Origin: Coleophoma eucalyptorum
Lineage: Eukaryota; Ascomycota; Leotiomycetes; Helotiales; Dermateaceae
Length of the DNA: 64,000 bases
NCBI GenBank assembly: GCA_026120035.1
Contig: JALRME010000002.1
Span: forward strand, 310,001 to 374,000
Direction: 5' to 3'
The position numbers were made by a program, and so were the translations under genes. Shown one piece after another: positions 29,983 to 40,616 of the stretch. The notes below the pieces were generated by a model. The model saw only the letters and a program-made list of their open reading frames with translations. It did no database searches and was not told the DNA's origin. How positions within the stretch are numbered: position 1 is the stretch's first letter; each line of letters starts with the position of its first letter.

Positions 29983-31778
29983 GATGTTTTATTTTCTACT
30001 TAATTTTCCTTAAAATCGAACGCTATAGAATTGAATGTTTACTTTGAAAAAGAAAAGATGCAATGTGTACAGTCGCGTGTTGAAGACGCGTTATATATTC
30101 ACAGGACCTTACGTCATAGCGTTCTGGGGTAGAATGTCGGAGATGTTTCTACCTACATCTAGATATATAAAGGTTATCTTGAGGCCCGTGAGCAGAACCT
30201 GACCCTAGTGGTGATAACCAATAATTCTATGCTGATTTCTTACTGTTTCATGGCAATCTACCTTTTGCTTTATTCCACCTAAGCCCGAGTTGAACCGAAT
30301 TGGATAAGATCGCCATATAAAAGCAGCAAACGTGTGGTAGACAAACTATGATTGAGCATTGATGTTATGATTAGACCCAAAATAACATTTACATATCCAA
30401 GGTACGAGTAGAATTGTCGAACTATCTTGTTTCATTTGAGAAACATAAGGTAAAAGTGGATAACCCGATGCGGTCTACCTTCGTCTGCTGTGTATTGCGA
30501 AGCAAAGCAGGCTCCAATAGCATTTCATCCCGCAGTTTTAAGGTACCTTGATCACATTAAGATACAATCAACAAACCACACGATTAAAAGGTAGTCTGCG
30601 ATTCAGATATTCTTAAAGACGATTAAGATATTCTATAATAGTCAAATATTCTCGTCGCTTATTTTGCGACGGCCGCTGGACTTAGATGTGCTGGAACTGC
30701 AGCCGAAGCTTACCACAAGAATTGGATTGCTGGAAGAATCGCAGAAACCCCCAAATAAATTTCTTTGTACCCAAATTCGGGTCATCACGGGGGGCAGATA
30801 CAGGTTTCAACCGTCGAAGATTAAGCTCACTTCCCGAAAGGTTTGGTCTTGCAATGCAGTACGATATCAACCAGGAAAGTTGCAAACTATTGTACTACTA
30901 GTCCAAGGCCACAGCGATGATGAAGATTCCATACAAGTCAACTCTAGAAGATTATAATTACTTATGATGCCATGGTAGCATCCCAGGTAAACTCAATCTT
31001 AAACCCCAAGTCTGGAAATCCTGAAAGGATTCGCGCGGTTGTGTGGGTTTGGGGGAGGGGGGGGGGGGGAGCGAGGATCGTTTCTCAAATACACCAATCA
31101 TTCAGTACGGTATAATAAAATCTCAGTAGCTAAGACCTTGCTAATTTTTTAAAAGATTTCAATCGTGGACTTAACAAAGCTAACTAAGCACTCTAAGCAC
31201 CATATAACATGGAAGCCAAAGTAACTAATGAAACTCTTAACCGAACCGTCCCGATCGTTACACAATTGAGGCATACGGTAATTGATTCTCAGATGCGGAA
31301 CATGCAGCGTTCGTGATGATTGCTATGCTCCGAAAACGAGATCAGCAGGCTGCTACTTCGAACCGCGTCGAGACAGCTGTGAGTTGGATGTTTGGAACGG
31401 GTTGTCACGATGGTGGCTGAGCCGCATTTGAAACAAACTACAATGTTTTATACTTGACATCTAACCCTGTTTACGGAAACCTTTCCGTTGCTGATATCCC
31501 GCATTGTATTATATGCAGGAAGAACGGTAAAATATGGGGAAGTTTCGTCGCTTAATTAAATACCTGTAACAACTATGACTATACGCAGGATAGAATAATC
31601 ACCAGTTCTTGCAAAATAGGTTGCTGGGAAGAAGAATCAAGGCACTAAAAAGACTCAGAAAGTTTTGGGTATTTGATATGATAATATTCTATGATTAGGG
31701 TAACAAATTGGTGCAAGTTTATGACAGCCCAACCTCAAGCCCTGAGGTAAATCCAACACCAGCGCTAACAAAATTTCT
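29983..31778. other. Intergenic region, 1.8 kb
   Basis: AT-rich promoter and 3' flank DNA. It includes a G-rich run near 31052-31070 interrupted by a single A. No frame with recognisable features was seen. Confidence 0.6.
30091..30097 (-). promoter_or_regulatory. TATA box of the DUF7726-like gene
   Basis: TATATAA on the minus strand about 110 bp upstream of the start at 29982, which mildly favours that start. Confidence 0.4.
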
Positions 31779-32760
31779 TTACATGCAAGCACCACCGTCA
31801 ATACCGAGAACCTTTCCGTTAATCCATTCACCGTCCTGGCTGGCGAGGAAGCAGACAACACGGGCGATGTCGATTGGGAGACCGACACGGTGGAGTGGGG
31901 ACCATGTGCAAGCGTACTCATCAACCTCGTCATCAGACAACTTGGCTCCTCCTGGAATGTACTCTCTGCAGACAGCGTGGTACATATCGGTCTTAATTCC
32001 ACCTGGGGCAATGCAGTTGACTGTGATCTTCTTGTCACCGAAGTCAATGGCCATGCATCGGACGAAGGTCTCAATGGCACCCTTGGATCCAGAGTAGACT
32101 AAGAGAATTGTTAATTGCTTGAATGTCAACCTAGACGGCGAGAGAAGAACATACCAGTGTGCATTGGGACACCCTTGGCCTGACCAGTGATGGAACCCAT
32201 CATGATAAGTCTTCCACCAACCTCAAGGTTCTTGTAAGCCTCACGGGCAACGAAGAATTGACCTCGAGTGTTAATGTTCATGACACGATCGTACTCCTCC
32301 TCAGTAACATCCTTGACGTGGCCGAAAGTGACGACACCAGAGTTAGAGCAGACAATGTCAAGCTTGCCGAAGTGAGCAACGGCTTGGGCGAAGAGGGACT
32401 CAATGTCCTTGACGACGGAGACATTGCCTTGAATGGCGATGGCATCACTGCCGTTCTTCTTGATCTCAGCCACAACGGAGTCGGCGGCCTCGGAGGCGTG
32501 TGCGTAGTTGACAACAACCTTTGCTCCACGACGACCGAGCTCAACAGCCATCTCCTTACCGATTCCTCGTCCTGCAAAAATCATTAGGATGCTGCAAAAT
32601 ATGTTCGAAAGCTAGGGTTATTCCTACCGGAACCAGTAACCAAAGCTACCTTTCCCTCAAGGCTGGCAGATGGGAGTCCAAGAGGACCACGGACATCAGC
32701 AATTCCTGGTGCTCCATTGGTGGCAGCAGCGGCGACTGGAGTTTGCTCTGGTGCAGACAT
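31779..32760 (-). CDS. Naphthol (tetra-/trihydroxynaphthalene) reductase of DHN-melanin synthesis, 289 aa, three exons
   Basis: Exons on the minus strand are 32628-32760, 32155-32571 and 31779-32098, totalling 290 codons. It is a classical short-chain dehydrogenase: NADPH-binding [20 protein letters not shown], structural NSGV, catalytic Ser in [10 protein letters not shown] and YSGSK (Tyr-x3-Lys). The C-terminus [20 protein letters not shown] then GACM is close to fungal hydroxynaphthalene reductases, which reduce 1,3,6,8-tetrahydroxynaphthalene to scytalone and/or 1,3,8-trihydroxynaphthalene to vermelone. Related versicolorin reductases share much of this core, so a different polyketide substrate is possible. 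No polyketide synthase or scytalone dehydratase lies in the window, so melanin genes would be dispersed. A TATA box lies upstream. Confidence 0.88.
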
Positions 32761-34446
32761 TATGAAGGACTGAGAAATGGGTTATATAGATTTCTTGGAG
32801 CTGGAAAGAAGCTGTGTGATGGGAGAGTGAGTCTTAATGCGAGTGAATGATGAACAGAAGGGTTGATGCGAGCTGTCCCTTATATACTTCAAAACAGAAG
32901 CCAACTCTCATTGTTTCTGACGGTAAGTTGGTTGGGACACTACAAGCCATCGTATTCGCGCAAGGGTCTCCGTTTCGACATGCTCGACCTCAGCTTGTGC
33001 GCAAATCGTCCGAGTTGTCATCCAGTCTGAGGCTGTCAGTGGGAAGCACCGCCCAAGCTTCATCTTATCGCAGAGATGATGGGACGTCTTGGGAAAAGCG
33101 TCGTTGCGATGCGATCGCGCCGGTGCGGTAGTGTGAGTGGTGGGTTCGCAAAACACAGGTGGCGCGCATTGGCCCCCCTCGCAAGAGCGGTCGTGCAGCG
33201 CCCGCAGCGACCCATGGACATCGAATGACGGCCACCACACAGCCCGCACTGGTGGAAACATGGGATCGACTGTTTTGCGAAGTTCCCAAAAAAGCATTTC
33301 TGGGGAATGGGAGTCTTACCCACGGATTCCTCGACTGCGCTGTGCGTTTCATCTCAGCCGCTGGACTAAGAAGAGACACTCTCGGCCGAAGTCCACTGCT
33401 TCGCTCTTCGGCGTTGACGGACCGTTCGAAAGAGCGAAGTCGCGATGGACAACATGACAGCAAAGAAATCCCCAACCCTTGGCAACTCGTTCTTTCAGAC
33501 AAAAGGTTGCGGGTGCCGACTTTCTGCCCTCATTCAACTGACGAAAAGCAAAACGAGGACCAAGTTCCTCCTTTGTGCTAGGCCTTCTGTTCGATCCTCT
33601 CAACCAGAATAGATCTCCAAACAGCACTCGCTATTGCTTCTGCCATCTATAGATACTTCTATAGACCACCGATTCTAAGCATCTTTCAACTCTGGGTTGT
33701 GGAAACACAACGAGTCTGGGATGTGTGAAAATACTTATCTTAGCTGGAGAGGTCAGTATCTTTTGAGGCATGGGCTGTCACGAGAGCTTCAGTCCAGCTG
33801 CCACAGGCGGTGACATGTTGAACAGACTTGGGTTTCCAACATCAGACGACACTGAGCATGTCTGTTGAGAGAAAAAAGATCAGAGAACTCGGCGAGCGGA
33901 AGAAGAGGGTGGAGAGGGTAAGCGTCTTTATACCGCAATCCCAACCATGTTGCCTAACCCATGACAAAAACTTGGTATTAAGGCATTGACACCACCTGCG
34001 CCGAATCACTATCACACACAGTACGGACACGAGGAAGAAGTAAGCTATGCAAGTCACTGGCTAGAGTGGACTGCTGATAAATGAACCTCGTAATGACGAC
34101 AGTCGGGAATGATAGGCTGCTTTGATGTCCCCGGGCTGTGTATGGTTTGACGCTTTATGAAACTGGCTTAAATGGCATAAGCTTGTATGGACGATTTCGT
34201 AAAAATCCAGATTGATAGGGATGATTGGTGTGTACATTCAGATGCTCTCTTTTTTGAGGCGGCCATGAAACATCGCAATAGAACCCTCGGACTTCAAAGT
34301 CTAGATGGAGGCTTCAAAATCGTCCATATATTGTCTGCATAGGAACTTCTAATTTGATGGGATAGCAGTATTCTTTCTTTCCTTTGACCCTAACAGCTCT
34401 TTTCCCAATAAATTTCTCTTCTCTTCGTACTATACTTATTTTCAAT
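32761..34446. promoter_or_regulatory. Divergent intergenic region, 1.69 kb
   Basis: Lies between the divergent naphthol reductase and cupredoxin-like genes. The 33.0-33.6 kb part is clearly more GC-rich and open in several frames at once, but no frame shows a domain. Confidence 0.55.
32880..32886 (-). promoter_or_regulatory. TATA box of the naphthol reductase gene
   Basis: TATATAA on the minus strand, about 120 bp upstream of the start codon. Confidence 0.5.
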
Positions 34447-35246
34447 ATGCATTTTAATTCCGTAGCTCTACTCACTGCACTTGCAGCTGGCTTTTTCTCT
34501 CAAGCGACCTTCGCAAGCGAGATCTTAAATCGTATGTTTCCCACCAGCCAGGTCTTGGCCCTGGTGTGATCTTATACTCAGCAGCAATCACTAACTTATT
34601 TGGCTTAAAGGTTCACCTGCAGCCGGGGCCGCACCAGATCTAGGTAAAAAGGGAGCCAAAGGAGCAGCTAGCAAGACTTCCTCCGCTGCAGGAGCCGCAG
34701 CAGCCACTGGTGCTGCAACGGATTCCAAGATAATTAAGATCGTTGTCGGCTCTCCAAACAGGAACAAGTCACTGGCCTTCACGCCAAACGAGGTCACCGC
34801 AGCACCGGGTGATGTCTTGCAGTTTCAATTCTCTATGTTAAACCACACTGTCACTCAGTCAACTTTCGCAAACCCATGCATGCCCATTGCTGGCAGCGAG
34901 GCGAATGCAGCTGAGATTCACTCTGGATTCGTCCCAGTGGGAGCAAACGAGACAACTGTCACTACTTTTGAGGTCCCTATCAACAACACCCAACCCATGT
35001 ATCTCTACTGCGCACAAGGACCACATTGTATGCTGGGAATGGTCATGACGGTGAATGCGTGAGTTCTTCTTAGTCTTGATCTCTCTCCTTGCCAACTAAC
35101 CGACAATCAACAGGGCGGCCAACCAGTCATTCGCAGAGTACAAAGCGGCAGCCGCAAAAGCAACAGCAAATGTTCCAGCCAGCACTGTCAAGGGAGGAGT
35201 TTTGGGTAGCATACCCGCTGCTGATGCCGTTCCACCTCCACAATAA
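34447..35246 (+). CDS. Secreted cupredoxin-like (extracellular Ser-rich) protein, 221 aa, three exons
   Basis: Exons 34447-34531, 34611-35058 and 35114-35246 total 222 codons. A signal peptide (MHFNSVALLTALAAGFFSQA) is followed by a Gly/Ala/Ser-rich linker. A cupredoxin fold then runs from about KIIKIVVGSPNRNKSLAFTP to MYLYCAQGPHCMLGMVMTVN. The four type I copper ligands can be read: His in MLNHTVTQS, Cys in LYCAQ, His in GPHC and Met in MLGM. Fungal proteins of this class are extracellular and often GPI-linked; some are expressed during host contact or development. No oxidase partner lies beside it. The C-terminus (PAADAVPPPQ) lacks a hydrophobic GPI tail, so secretion in soluble form is likely. 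Introns are 79 and 55 nt. Confidence 0.82.
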
Positions 35247-35652
35247 GCTTTGAGTCCACGTGCTCAACTGGCTGAGGAGAGTCTCGGGGGGTAGCCTCGT
35301 GGAATAGCGGGCTCGGTCTTTGTTGTTTCGAAACACATATTATAGTCCAAAAGCACAGGCAAAACATAATAGCAGTGCTGGGTGCTGCTAAAAATAAAAT
35401 AAAAAAACAATGAAACTCCCAAATTTTGCCGTGTTGCTCTGGGTGATTTAGTGCCGGTTGCACTGGGCGCGCACCATCGCTTGATATGCAGCGCGCTAAG
35501 CTGAACCACCTTAGGTTCGCAAAGCGCATACGTGAGAGCATGCACCACTTCAGCTCTGAAAGAGGAAATCGATGGTCTTTGGCTTAACCAGGGCCCAGTA
35601 TAGAATACATTGAGACTAAGGCACCCGGAAATAGGGAAAGTAGATCTGTCCC
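35247..35652. other. Intergenic region, 406 bp
   Basis: 3' flank of the cupredoxin-like gene. Nothing else is supported. Confidence 0.5.
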
Positions 35653-36047
35653 TCACTTGCTCAAAACGTCACGAATACACGTATCGCAAAAGGCATCGGG
35701 GATGTGCAAAGCCGACATAACCTTCTTGGAACCTTGGAGCAGGAGGAACACTTGTGTCCTTTCGTAGAGACCCATGATGGTGACTGCGTCCTGAGTCAAC
35801 GGACGAAAATCGGCTTCAGCGAGAGAACTGGTGCATGACGCAGGAAGTTTGATGGAGATGGGGTCACAGTTGGGGTTGAATTATGCTTAAAGAATGTTCC
35901 CCCTCGGCAATCAACAACGGCAGATTGATTGTCCGAGACTATTTTCCTCGGCTGAACCACGCCGAAGCACTGCAGACAAATGAATGCATCACGGTTGACT
36001 TCTTGTACAATCGCAATCCATCTATCGAGGCGAAGCGAAACGAGAAA
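35653..36047 (-). pseudogene. Frameshifted coding remnant, family unknown
   Basis: Two open stretches on the minus strand look coding but lie in different frames. The upstream part (about 36047-35885) includes LDRWIAIVQEVNRDAFICLQ then CFGVVQPRKIVSDNQSAVVD. The downstream part (35880-35653) includes FNPNCDPISIKLPASCTSSL and HIPDAFCDTCIRDVLSK before TGA. They meet at about 35883 with a one-base frame change and no room for an intron. Both have natural amino-acid composition and several Cys. A start codon and further upstream sequence are missing. The upstream end abuts the divergent isochorismatase-fold gene at 36059. It could be a decayed gene or an assembly error. No family is recognised. 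Confidence 0.4.
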
Positions 36048-36058
36048 AAAAATTCAAG

Positions 36059-36875
36059 ATGCCTGAAAGTGTGGGACGAAGGTTGAGTAGGTGGACTGAC
36101 TGCATTGAATTCGTGAACCTGTATTGACCAGCCTGCAGCACGACCAGCACTCTTGTTCGTACCCCTCATCAGATTTCGGATAAGTGGAGCATGAGAAACT
36201 GATAAACGCTTCAGCATTTGTGATATACAAGAGAAGTTTCGGAAGCCAGTATGGGAATATGAAAAGATGTAGGGATTTCAGCATGTCAGTAGGACTGGAT
36301 GTTATATTAACACCCATGTGATCAGCATCGCGACGACACAGAAGATGATCAAGGCAAGCAATATCCTCAACATTCCCATTTTTGCAACGACACAAAATCG
36401 CGCCAGACTTGGCGAGACTTGCGCCGAGCTTGAAATCCCAAACGCTGTGGAGCATGCCGACAAGACCGCATTCAGTATGTGGATTCCATCCATCTCTAAG
36501 CATTTCTCATCCGCAACACCATCTGAGGTCGTGATCGTTGGTATTGAGTCGCATATCTGCGTTACTCAAACAACATTGGATCTCCTTGCCAATGGCCATA
36601 AAGTATATGTTTTAGCCGATGGTGTCAGCAGCTGCAATCCCCAGGAGATTCCTATTGCGCTGGCACGGCTGAGAGCTGCCGGTGCGGTGGTCACCACCAG
36701 CGAAAGTTTCTTATACGAGTGCATGGGCGATGCAAGCATTCCCGAGTAGGTCTCCAGTTTCCGTTGAACGATCCAGAAACTTACTTGCTGCAGGTTCAAA
36801 GGTATTGCCGGGCTCGTAAAGGAGACAAGCGCAGCCACAAAGGAGACAATGGCAACTCTCCTAAGCAAGATGTAA
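36059..36875 (+). CDS. Isochorismatase-fold cysteine hydrolase (ISOC2-like), 199 aa, five exons
   Basis: Exons 36059-36086, 36139-36154, 36215-36268, 36326-36745 and 36794-36875 total 200 codons. The joined protein starts MPESVGRRLTRPALFICDIQ and continues EKFRKPVWEYEKIIATTQKM. The catalytic triad of the family is in place: Asp in ICDIQEKF, Lys in ADKTAFSMW and Cys in GIESHICVTQTTLDLL. The C-terminal exon encodes EFKGIAGLVKETSAATKETM. ISOC2-type proteins occur widely in fungi; their substrates are largely unknown. Exon 2 is only 16 nt, and its donor GTTCGT is weak but needed to recover RPALFICD. If exons 1-2 are ignored the protein loses its catalytic Asp region. Confidence 0.8.
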
Positions 36876-38092
36876 TTGCACAAACACCTAGATTATACAT
36901 ACTCTATCTAAACAAACTAATTCAATTGCACATTCGAACCACTTGAAATAACTGAAATTATTGTTATCTCAATTTGATATATGCCACAAGTGAGTGAGTG
37001 AGTGTCACGCTTCGCGACCATTAAAATTATATTAAGTGAAGTGGCATTATAATCGCTCTATTTTACTTAATCTACTTGCTAAATCAAGAATAATTTAATT
37101 CTTAAGAAAGTTTCAGTAACCGACAAAGAGATCACTTTAACTTCGATTTTGCAAATAGGTTCCATGAATATTGCACAGCCAGTGACAAGAGTCGAGAGAT
37201 TGCCAAAGAACTGGTGAAAATCAAGAACCACAGCACTCAACCGAACCACCCCCCCCTCAACTTACAAGCCAAGTCCATTATCGCTTTGATAAGTTGCAAG
37301 CAGTCAACTGGCTGTTGGAAAACAATACAATATGGCGATAGTAACGACTCTGACTATGTATAAAATAAATAACATATAATACGGGAAATCATGTCCTGTG
37401 TGCAAACCTACGAGGTAAAATTCTGACAGCGGGATGGCCGCATGACCTAGGAAGTCACAGCCAGGGTTGAGACAGATCAAGGCGGCACACATCTTTTCAA
37501 TATAATAAGTCTCAGATCTCTGTTGAAAGAAAGGGTCATGTGATCCCGCGACAGGCACCTACATGTAAATAGACCTCCAGGCAGACCTTCACCTTCTTTC
37601 TATAATGTCAATGTCAATACCCTTAATTCTCACCCTCTCTATTGATCCCTTACATCGTTGCTCGCAACATCTCTGATGATTGACTAACTTCTGCACGAAA
37701 TACACAAAATTTTGTGAAGAATAAGGCTGTTTGAGACAGATGAGGGAATTGATATTAAAGCTGGTATTCTATGATTTTATATCAGCATTATGGCACCTGC
37801 CAGTTTACAGATGTGACAAATGAACAACCATGTGCTGCGATTTCTCTGCATAAGATCCGATTTTGAGGCATTTCCTAGAGATACTCCCTACTTTTCACTA
37901 TTCAAGATGATCTAGAATGCTTTTCTGAAACGAAAATTGATCAACGAAGATGGATGCCACTTGCTTGACCTTTAGGCATGGATTGAGAGAGAAAGAATAA
38001 GGCCATAGAAGTGTCTCTGCAAGCAATGGCCTATAGAGCACAATAAGACATCTTGCCGTTCATGTGTTTTTTGACGACGAAAACACCCGTAA
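36876..38092. other. Intergenic region between convergent genes, 1.2 kb
   Basis: AT-rich. A (GTGA)n microsatellite of about four units lies near 36989-37003. No coding frame is supported. Confidence 0.55.
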
Positions 38093-39304
38093 TTAAGGAG
38101 CCTCGCCTCTTTTCTTGGCCTCTTCCGCTTCTTTTTTTCTGGCAAGGTAGCGTTCCTTTGCACTCATAATATCACCCTCTGTCTTCCTACTCTTGCTTGC
38201 TCTCTCTAGTTTCTGTTGCTCCTCCTCTGCATCCTCGAGAGCTCGCTTCGTAGCTTGTTCCAATTGCGCTTCCATCATCCTTGATTGCCTCTCGCGCATG
38301 GCTTGTTTGCCGCCGCCCGCGCCAACGAAACCTGAACCTCGACTACGGTCCGACATAGCAGAACCTCCTCGGGATGTACCCGTTGCAGTCGCGCTCTTCG
38401 GTTTCGGAACAATGTTGAGACCGCCTTTGAGTAGCTGCCTCTTATCAACCACTTGGCCCTCATCATTGACTGCAATAGCACCGGCTTTCTTCTCGTTGAT
38501 CTCTCGGGCTATATCTGCCTCGGATTTGGTCTTCTCTTCCTCTTCTTCTGGCTTTGGTCCATTCTTAAGAGTTTCTTCTGCTGCTTTGACGACTTCTGCG
38601 TGCTTTTGCTCTCCTCGATCTAGCATATGTTTGTAGAAATTGGTCATTCCCGTACCTTTATTCTTCTTTGCCTCCTGCTCTTCTCTGATTCTCTCTTCTT
38701 CTTCTAGTCTCCGGTTTTCCTCTTGTTGCTTCTTGTACGCTGAGGTAACAAATTTCTCTTTATCAGCATATTCTTCACCCTCAGCCTCTCGTTCGCGTGC
38801 AAGTTTCTTCTCCTCTGCTATTGTGGCATCGCGTTTTCGAACTGCTGCTGCTGCAAGCAGATTCGTCATATATTTTGGTTTTCGTTCCCTGTCTTCTTCC
38901 GTGACTTTCTTCTGAGGTTTAAGTGAATCATACACAGCATCGTAGTCGTATATGTTCGCGTCGAGTTCTTCTGCCGTCTCTGCATGCTTCTTCGACGTAA
39001 ATGTTGTTGACAGGTCTCCATACATACTTATTGGAGCCTTCTTTGAGCCTCCAGGAGGCAGCTTGGGTTTGCCACCAGCTGCGAACTTCGTAGAGCCATT
39101 TCCAGCAGACTTTGGTGTAGGTACAGATTTCGATAGTCCTCCGAATTCACCAATCTCCTCAATACCAGTCTCTTGCGCCTGCGTGCTTTCTTCCTCCGAA
39201 TCTTCGTCTTCGTCAAATATTGGCTTCCTCTTGCCGGGTGGAGGTCTGCTTCCTAGTGGTTTCTTGGTGAGATTGAGACCATATGATAAGCCCTTGCCGG
39301 ACAT
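38093..39304 (-). CDS. NSRP1/CCDC55-like nuclear speckle splicing regulator (DUF2040), 403 aa
   Basis: Single exon. The N-terminus MSGKGLSYGLNLTKKPLG and the acidic FDEDEDSEEES patch are followed by the DUF2040-type core: EELDANIYDYDAVYDSLKPQ, RKPKYMTNLLAAAAVRKRDA and a long charged coiled coil (EENRRLEEEERIREEQEAKK, TNFYKHMLDRGEQKHAEVVK). In animals this family binds splicing factors in nuclear speckles; in fungi it is little studied, so a pre-mRNA splicing role is inferred. The Met at 39304 is preferred to an upstream in-frame Met because conserved sequence begins there. It is divergent from the NFKBIL1-like gene with a 298-bp spacer. Confidence 0.82.
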   Translation of the reverse strand: MSGKGLSYGLNLTKKPLGSRPPPGKRKPIFDEDEDSEEESTQAQETGIEEIGEFGGLSKSVPTPKSAGNGSTKFAAGGKPKLPPGGSKKAPISMYGDLSTTFTSKKHAETAEELDANIYDYDAVYDSLKPQKKVTEEDRERKPKYMTNLLAAAAVRKRDATIAEEKKLAREREAEGEEYADKEKFVTSAYKKQQEENRRLEEEERIREEQEAKKNKGTGMTNFYKHMLDRGEQKHAEVVKAAEETLKNGPKPEEEEEKTKSEADIAREINEKKAGAIAVNDEGQVVDKRQLLKGGLNIVPKPKSATATGTSRGGSAMSDRSRGSGFVGAGGGKQAMRERQSRMMEAQLEQATKRALEDAEEEQQKLERASKSRKTEGDIMSAKERYLARKKEAEEAKKRGEAP

Positions 39305-39602
39305 GATGAAAGGGTTTCTGAGCGTCGAGAGTGAACGATCATGCAAGAACAGTGAGCGAGGTCCAATGCAAGGCTGAGCTAAAATGATGTGAAGCGTAGT
39401 GGAGGTTGATTGGCCGCCAATCAGCGCTAAAGGATAAGAATTTCTTATCGAGCCTTGCCCCCAATACCATCATATTCATACTTCACATCAATGCAAGTAC
39501 CTCCCACAGTATGCTACTCGTTCCTCAATAGGCCACTTTCATGGCCAGAAAAATAATCAAGGGCTTTGAGGTTGTATCTGCCATCTTCAGCTGCGATCAA
39601 CG

Positions 39603-40616
39603 ATGACGTCCGAGGCAGACTCAGGTCCTGACCTGGCGAAAACGGTGGAAGGGGACGACTCAAAGAACGACGATTATACGATTCCACAGAGCTCGAAGTT
39701 TCGATTCAAGAAATCATCGAAACGGAGGTCGCACCGAAGTGAAGAGCCTCGAGGTTCTTCTCCTGATGGTAACGGAGAACGAGAGAAACATCACCGTCAT
39801 CATCACCGACACAAGCGACGCAAGAGAACTCCCAGCCGACAACCTGATGATCCATCGCAATACGATGATACTTATCTCCCAAACTCCTCGTCTAAAGAAT
39901 ATGTAGATCCTGATGTCGCATTTCGAGAGAGCTTATTTGATGCTATGGCGGATGATGAGGGAGCTCAATATTGGGAAGGCGTTTATGGACAACCTATACA
40001 TACGTATCCGAATATAAAAGAAGGCCCAACGGGAGAGCTCGAAAGGATGACGGATGATGAGTATACGCAATACGTCAGAGCCAAGATGTTTGAAAAGACC
40101 CACCAACATCTTCTTGAGGAGAAAGAGAGAAGAGACGAAGCAAGGGCAAAGGCAAAAGAGGAAAATGAGAGATATGCCAGGGAAGGCCGAGAGGAGCGGG
40201 AGAAGGCAGCAAGGTTCAGATCACAGGTCGAAGAGAGTCTCAGAAGAGGAGAACAGAGAAGAAGTCGCAAGGCTTGGTCAGAGAAATGGGAGGTATACGT
40301 ACAGAGCTGGGACAAGCTGGGGAGAGGTGGGTCGAAAGTTGCTATTGCATCCATACCTTGGCCGGTGGAAAGTGGCAAGCGCAAGGACATCAATCTAGAA
40401 GAGATTGAGAGATTCTTTTTGAATGCGCCCAGCGGTGGTCAGCCCACGGAAGCCCAGCTGTCCAAGATCTTAAAACTTGAGCGCGTGCGATGGCATCCTG
40501 ACAAGATACAACAGAAACTTGGAGGGCAGGATGTTGACGAGACCGTGATGCAAGCTGTGACTGCAGTGTTTCAAGCGATTGATCGCATGTGGTCGGATAT
40601 GCGAGATAGAAAATGA
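39603..40616 (+). CDS. NFKBIL1-like protein with C-terminal J-domain-like motif, 337 aa
   Basis: Single exon. The N-terminal third is Lys/Arg/His-rich (KHHRHHHRHKRRKRTPSRQ), typical of nuclear RNA-associated proteins. Conserved blocks are DPDVAFRESLFDAMADDEGA and YWEGVYGQPIHTYPN, then a charged coiled coil. The C-terminus has KILKLERVRWHPDKIQQKLG, matching the HPD-type motif found at the end of animal NFKBIL1 homologues, then FQAIDRMWSDMRDRK. The animal protein acts in mRNA splicing and export; the fungal role is inferred. It shares a promoter region with the NSRP1-like splicing gene, a suggestive pairing. The first Met of the frame is used. Confidence 0.78.
   Translation: MTSEADSGPDLAKTVEGDDSKNDDYTIPQSSKFRFKKSSKRRSHRSEEPRGSSPDGNGEREKHHRHHHRHKRRKRTPSRQPDDPSQYDDTYLPNSSSKEYVDPDVAFRESLFDAMADDEGAQYWEGVYGQPIHTYPNIKEGPTGELERMTDDEYTQYVRAKMFEKTHQHLLEEKERRDEARAKAKEENERYAREGREEREKAARFRSQVEESLRRGEQRRSRKAWSEKWEVYVQSWDKLGRGGSKVAIASIPWPVESGKRKDINLEEIERFFLNAPSGGQPTEAQLSKILKLERVRWHPDKIQQKLGGQDVDETVMQAVTAVFQAIDRMWSDMRDRK

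Noticed and set aside
33065..33502. 145-codon minus-strand frame in the GC-rich island
   Set aside because: Arg/Ser-rich composition typical of a GC-rich shadow; overlapping frames on the other strand are equally open; no domain.
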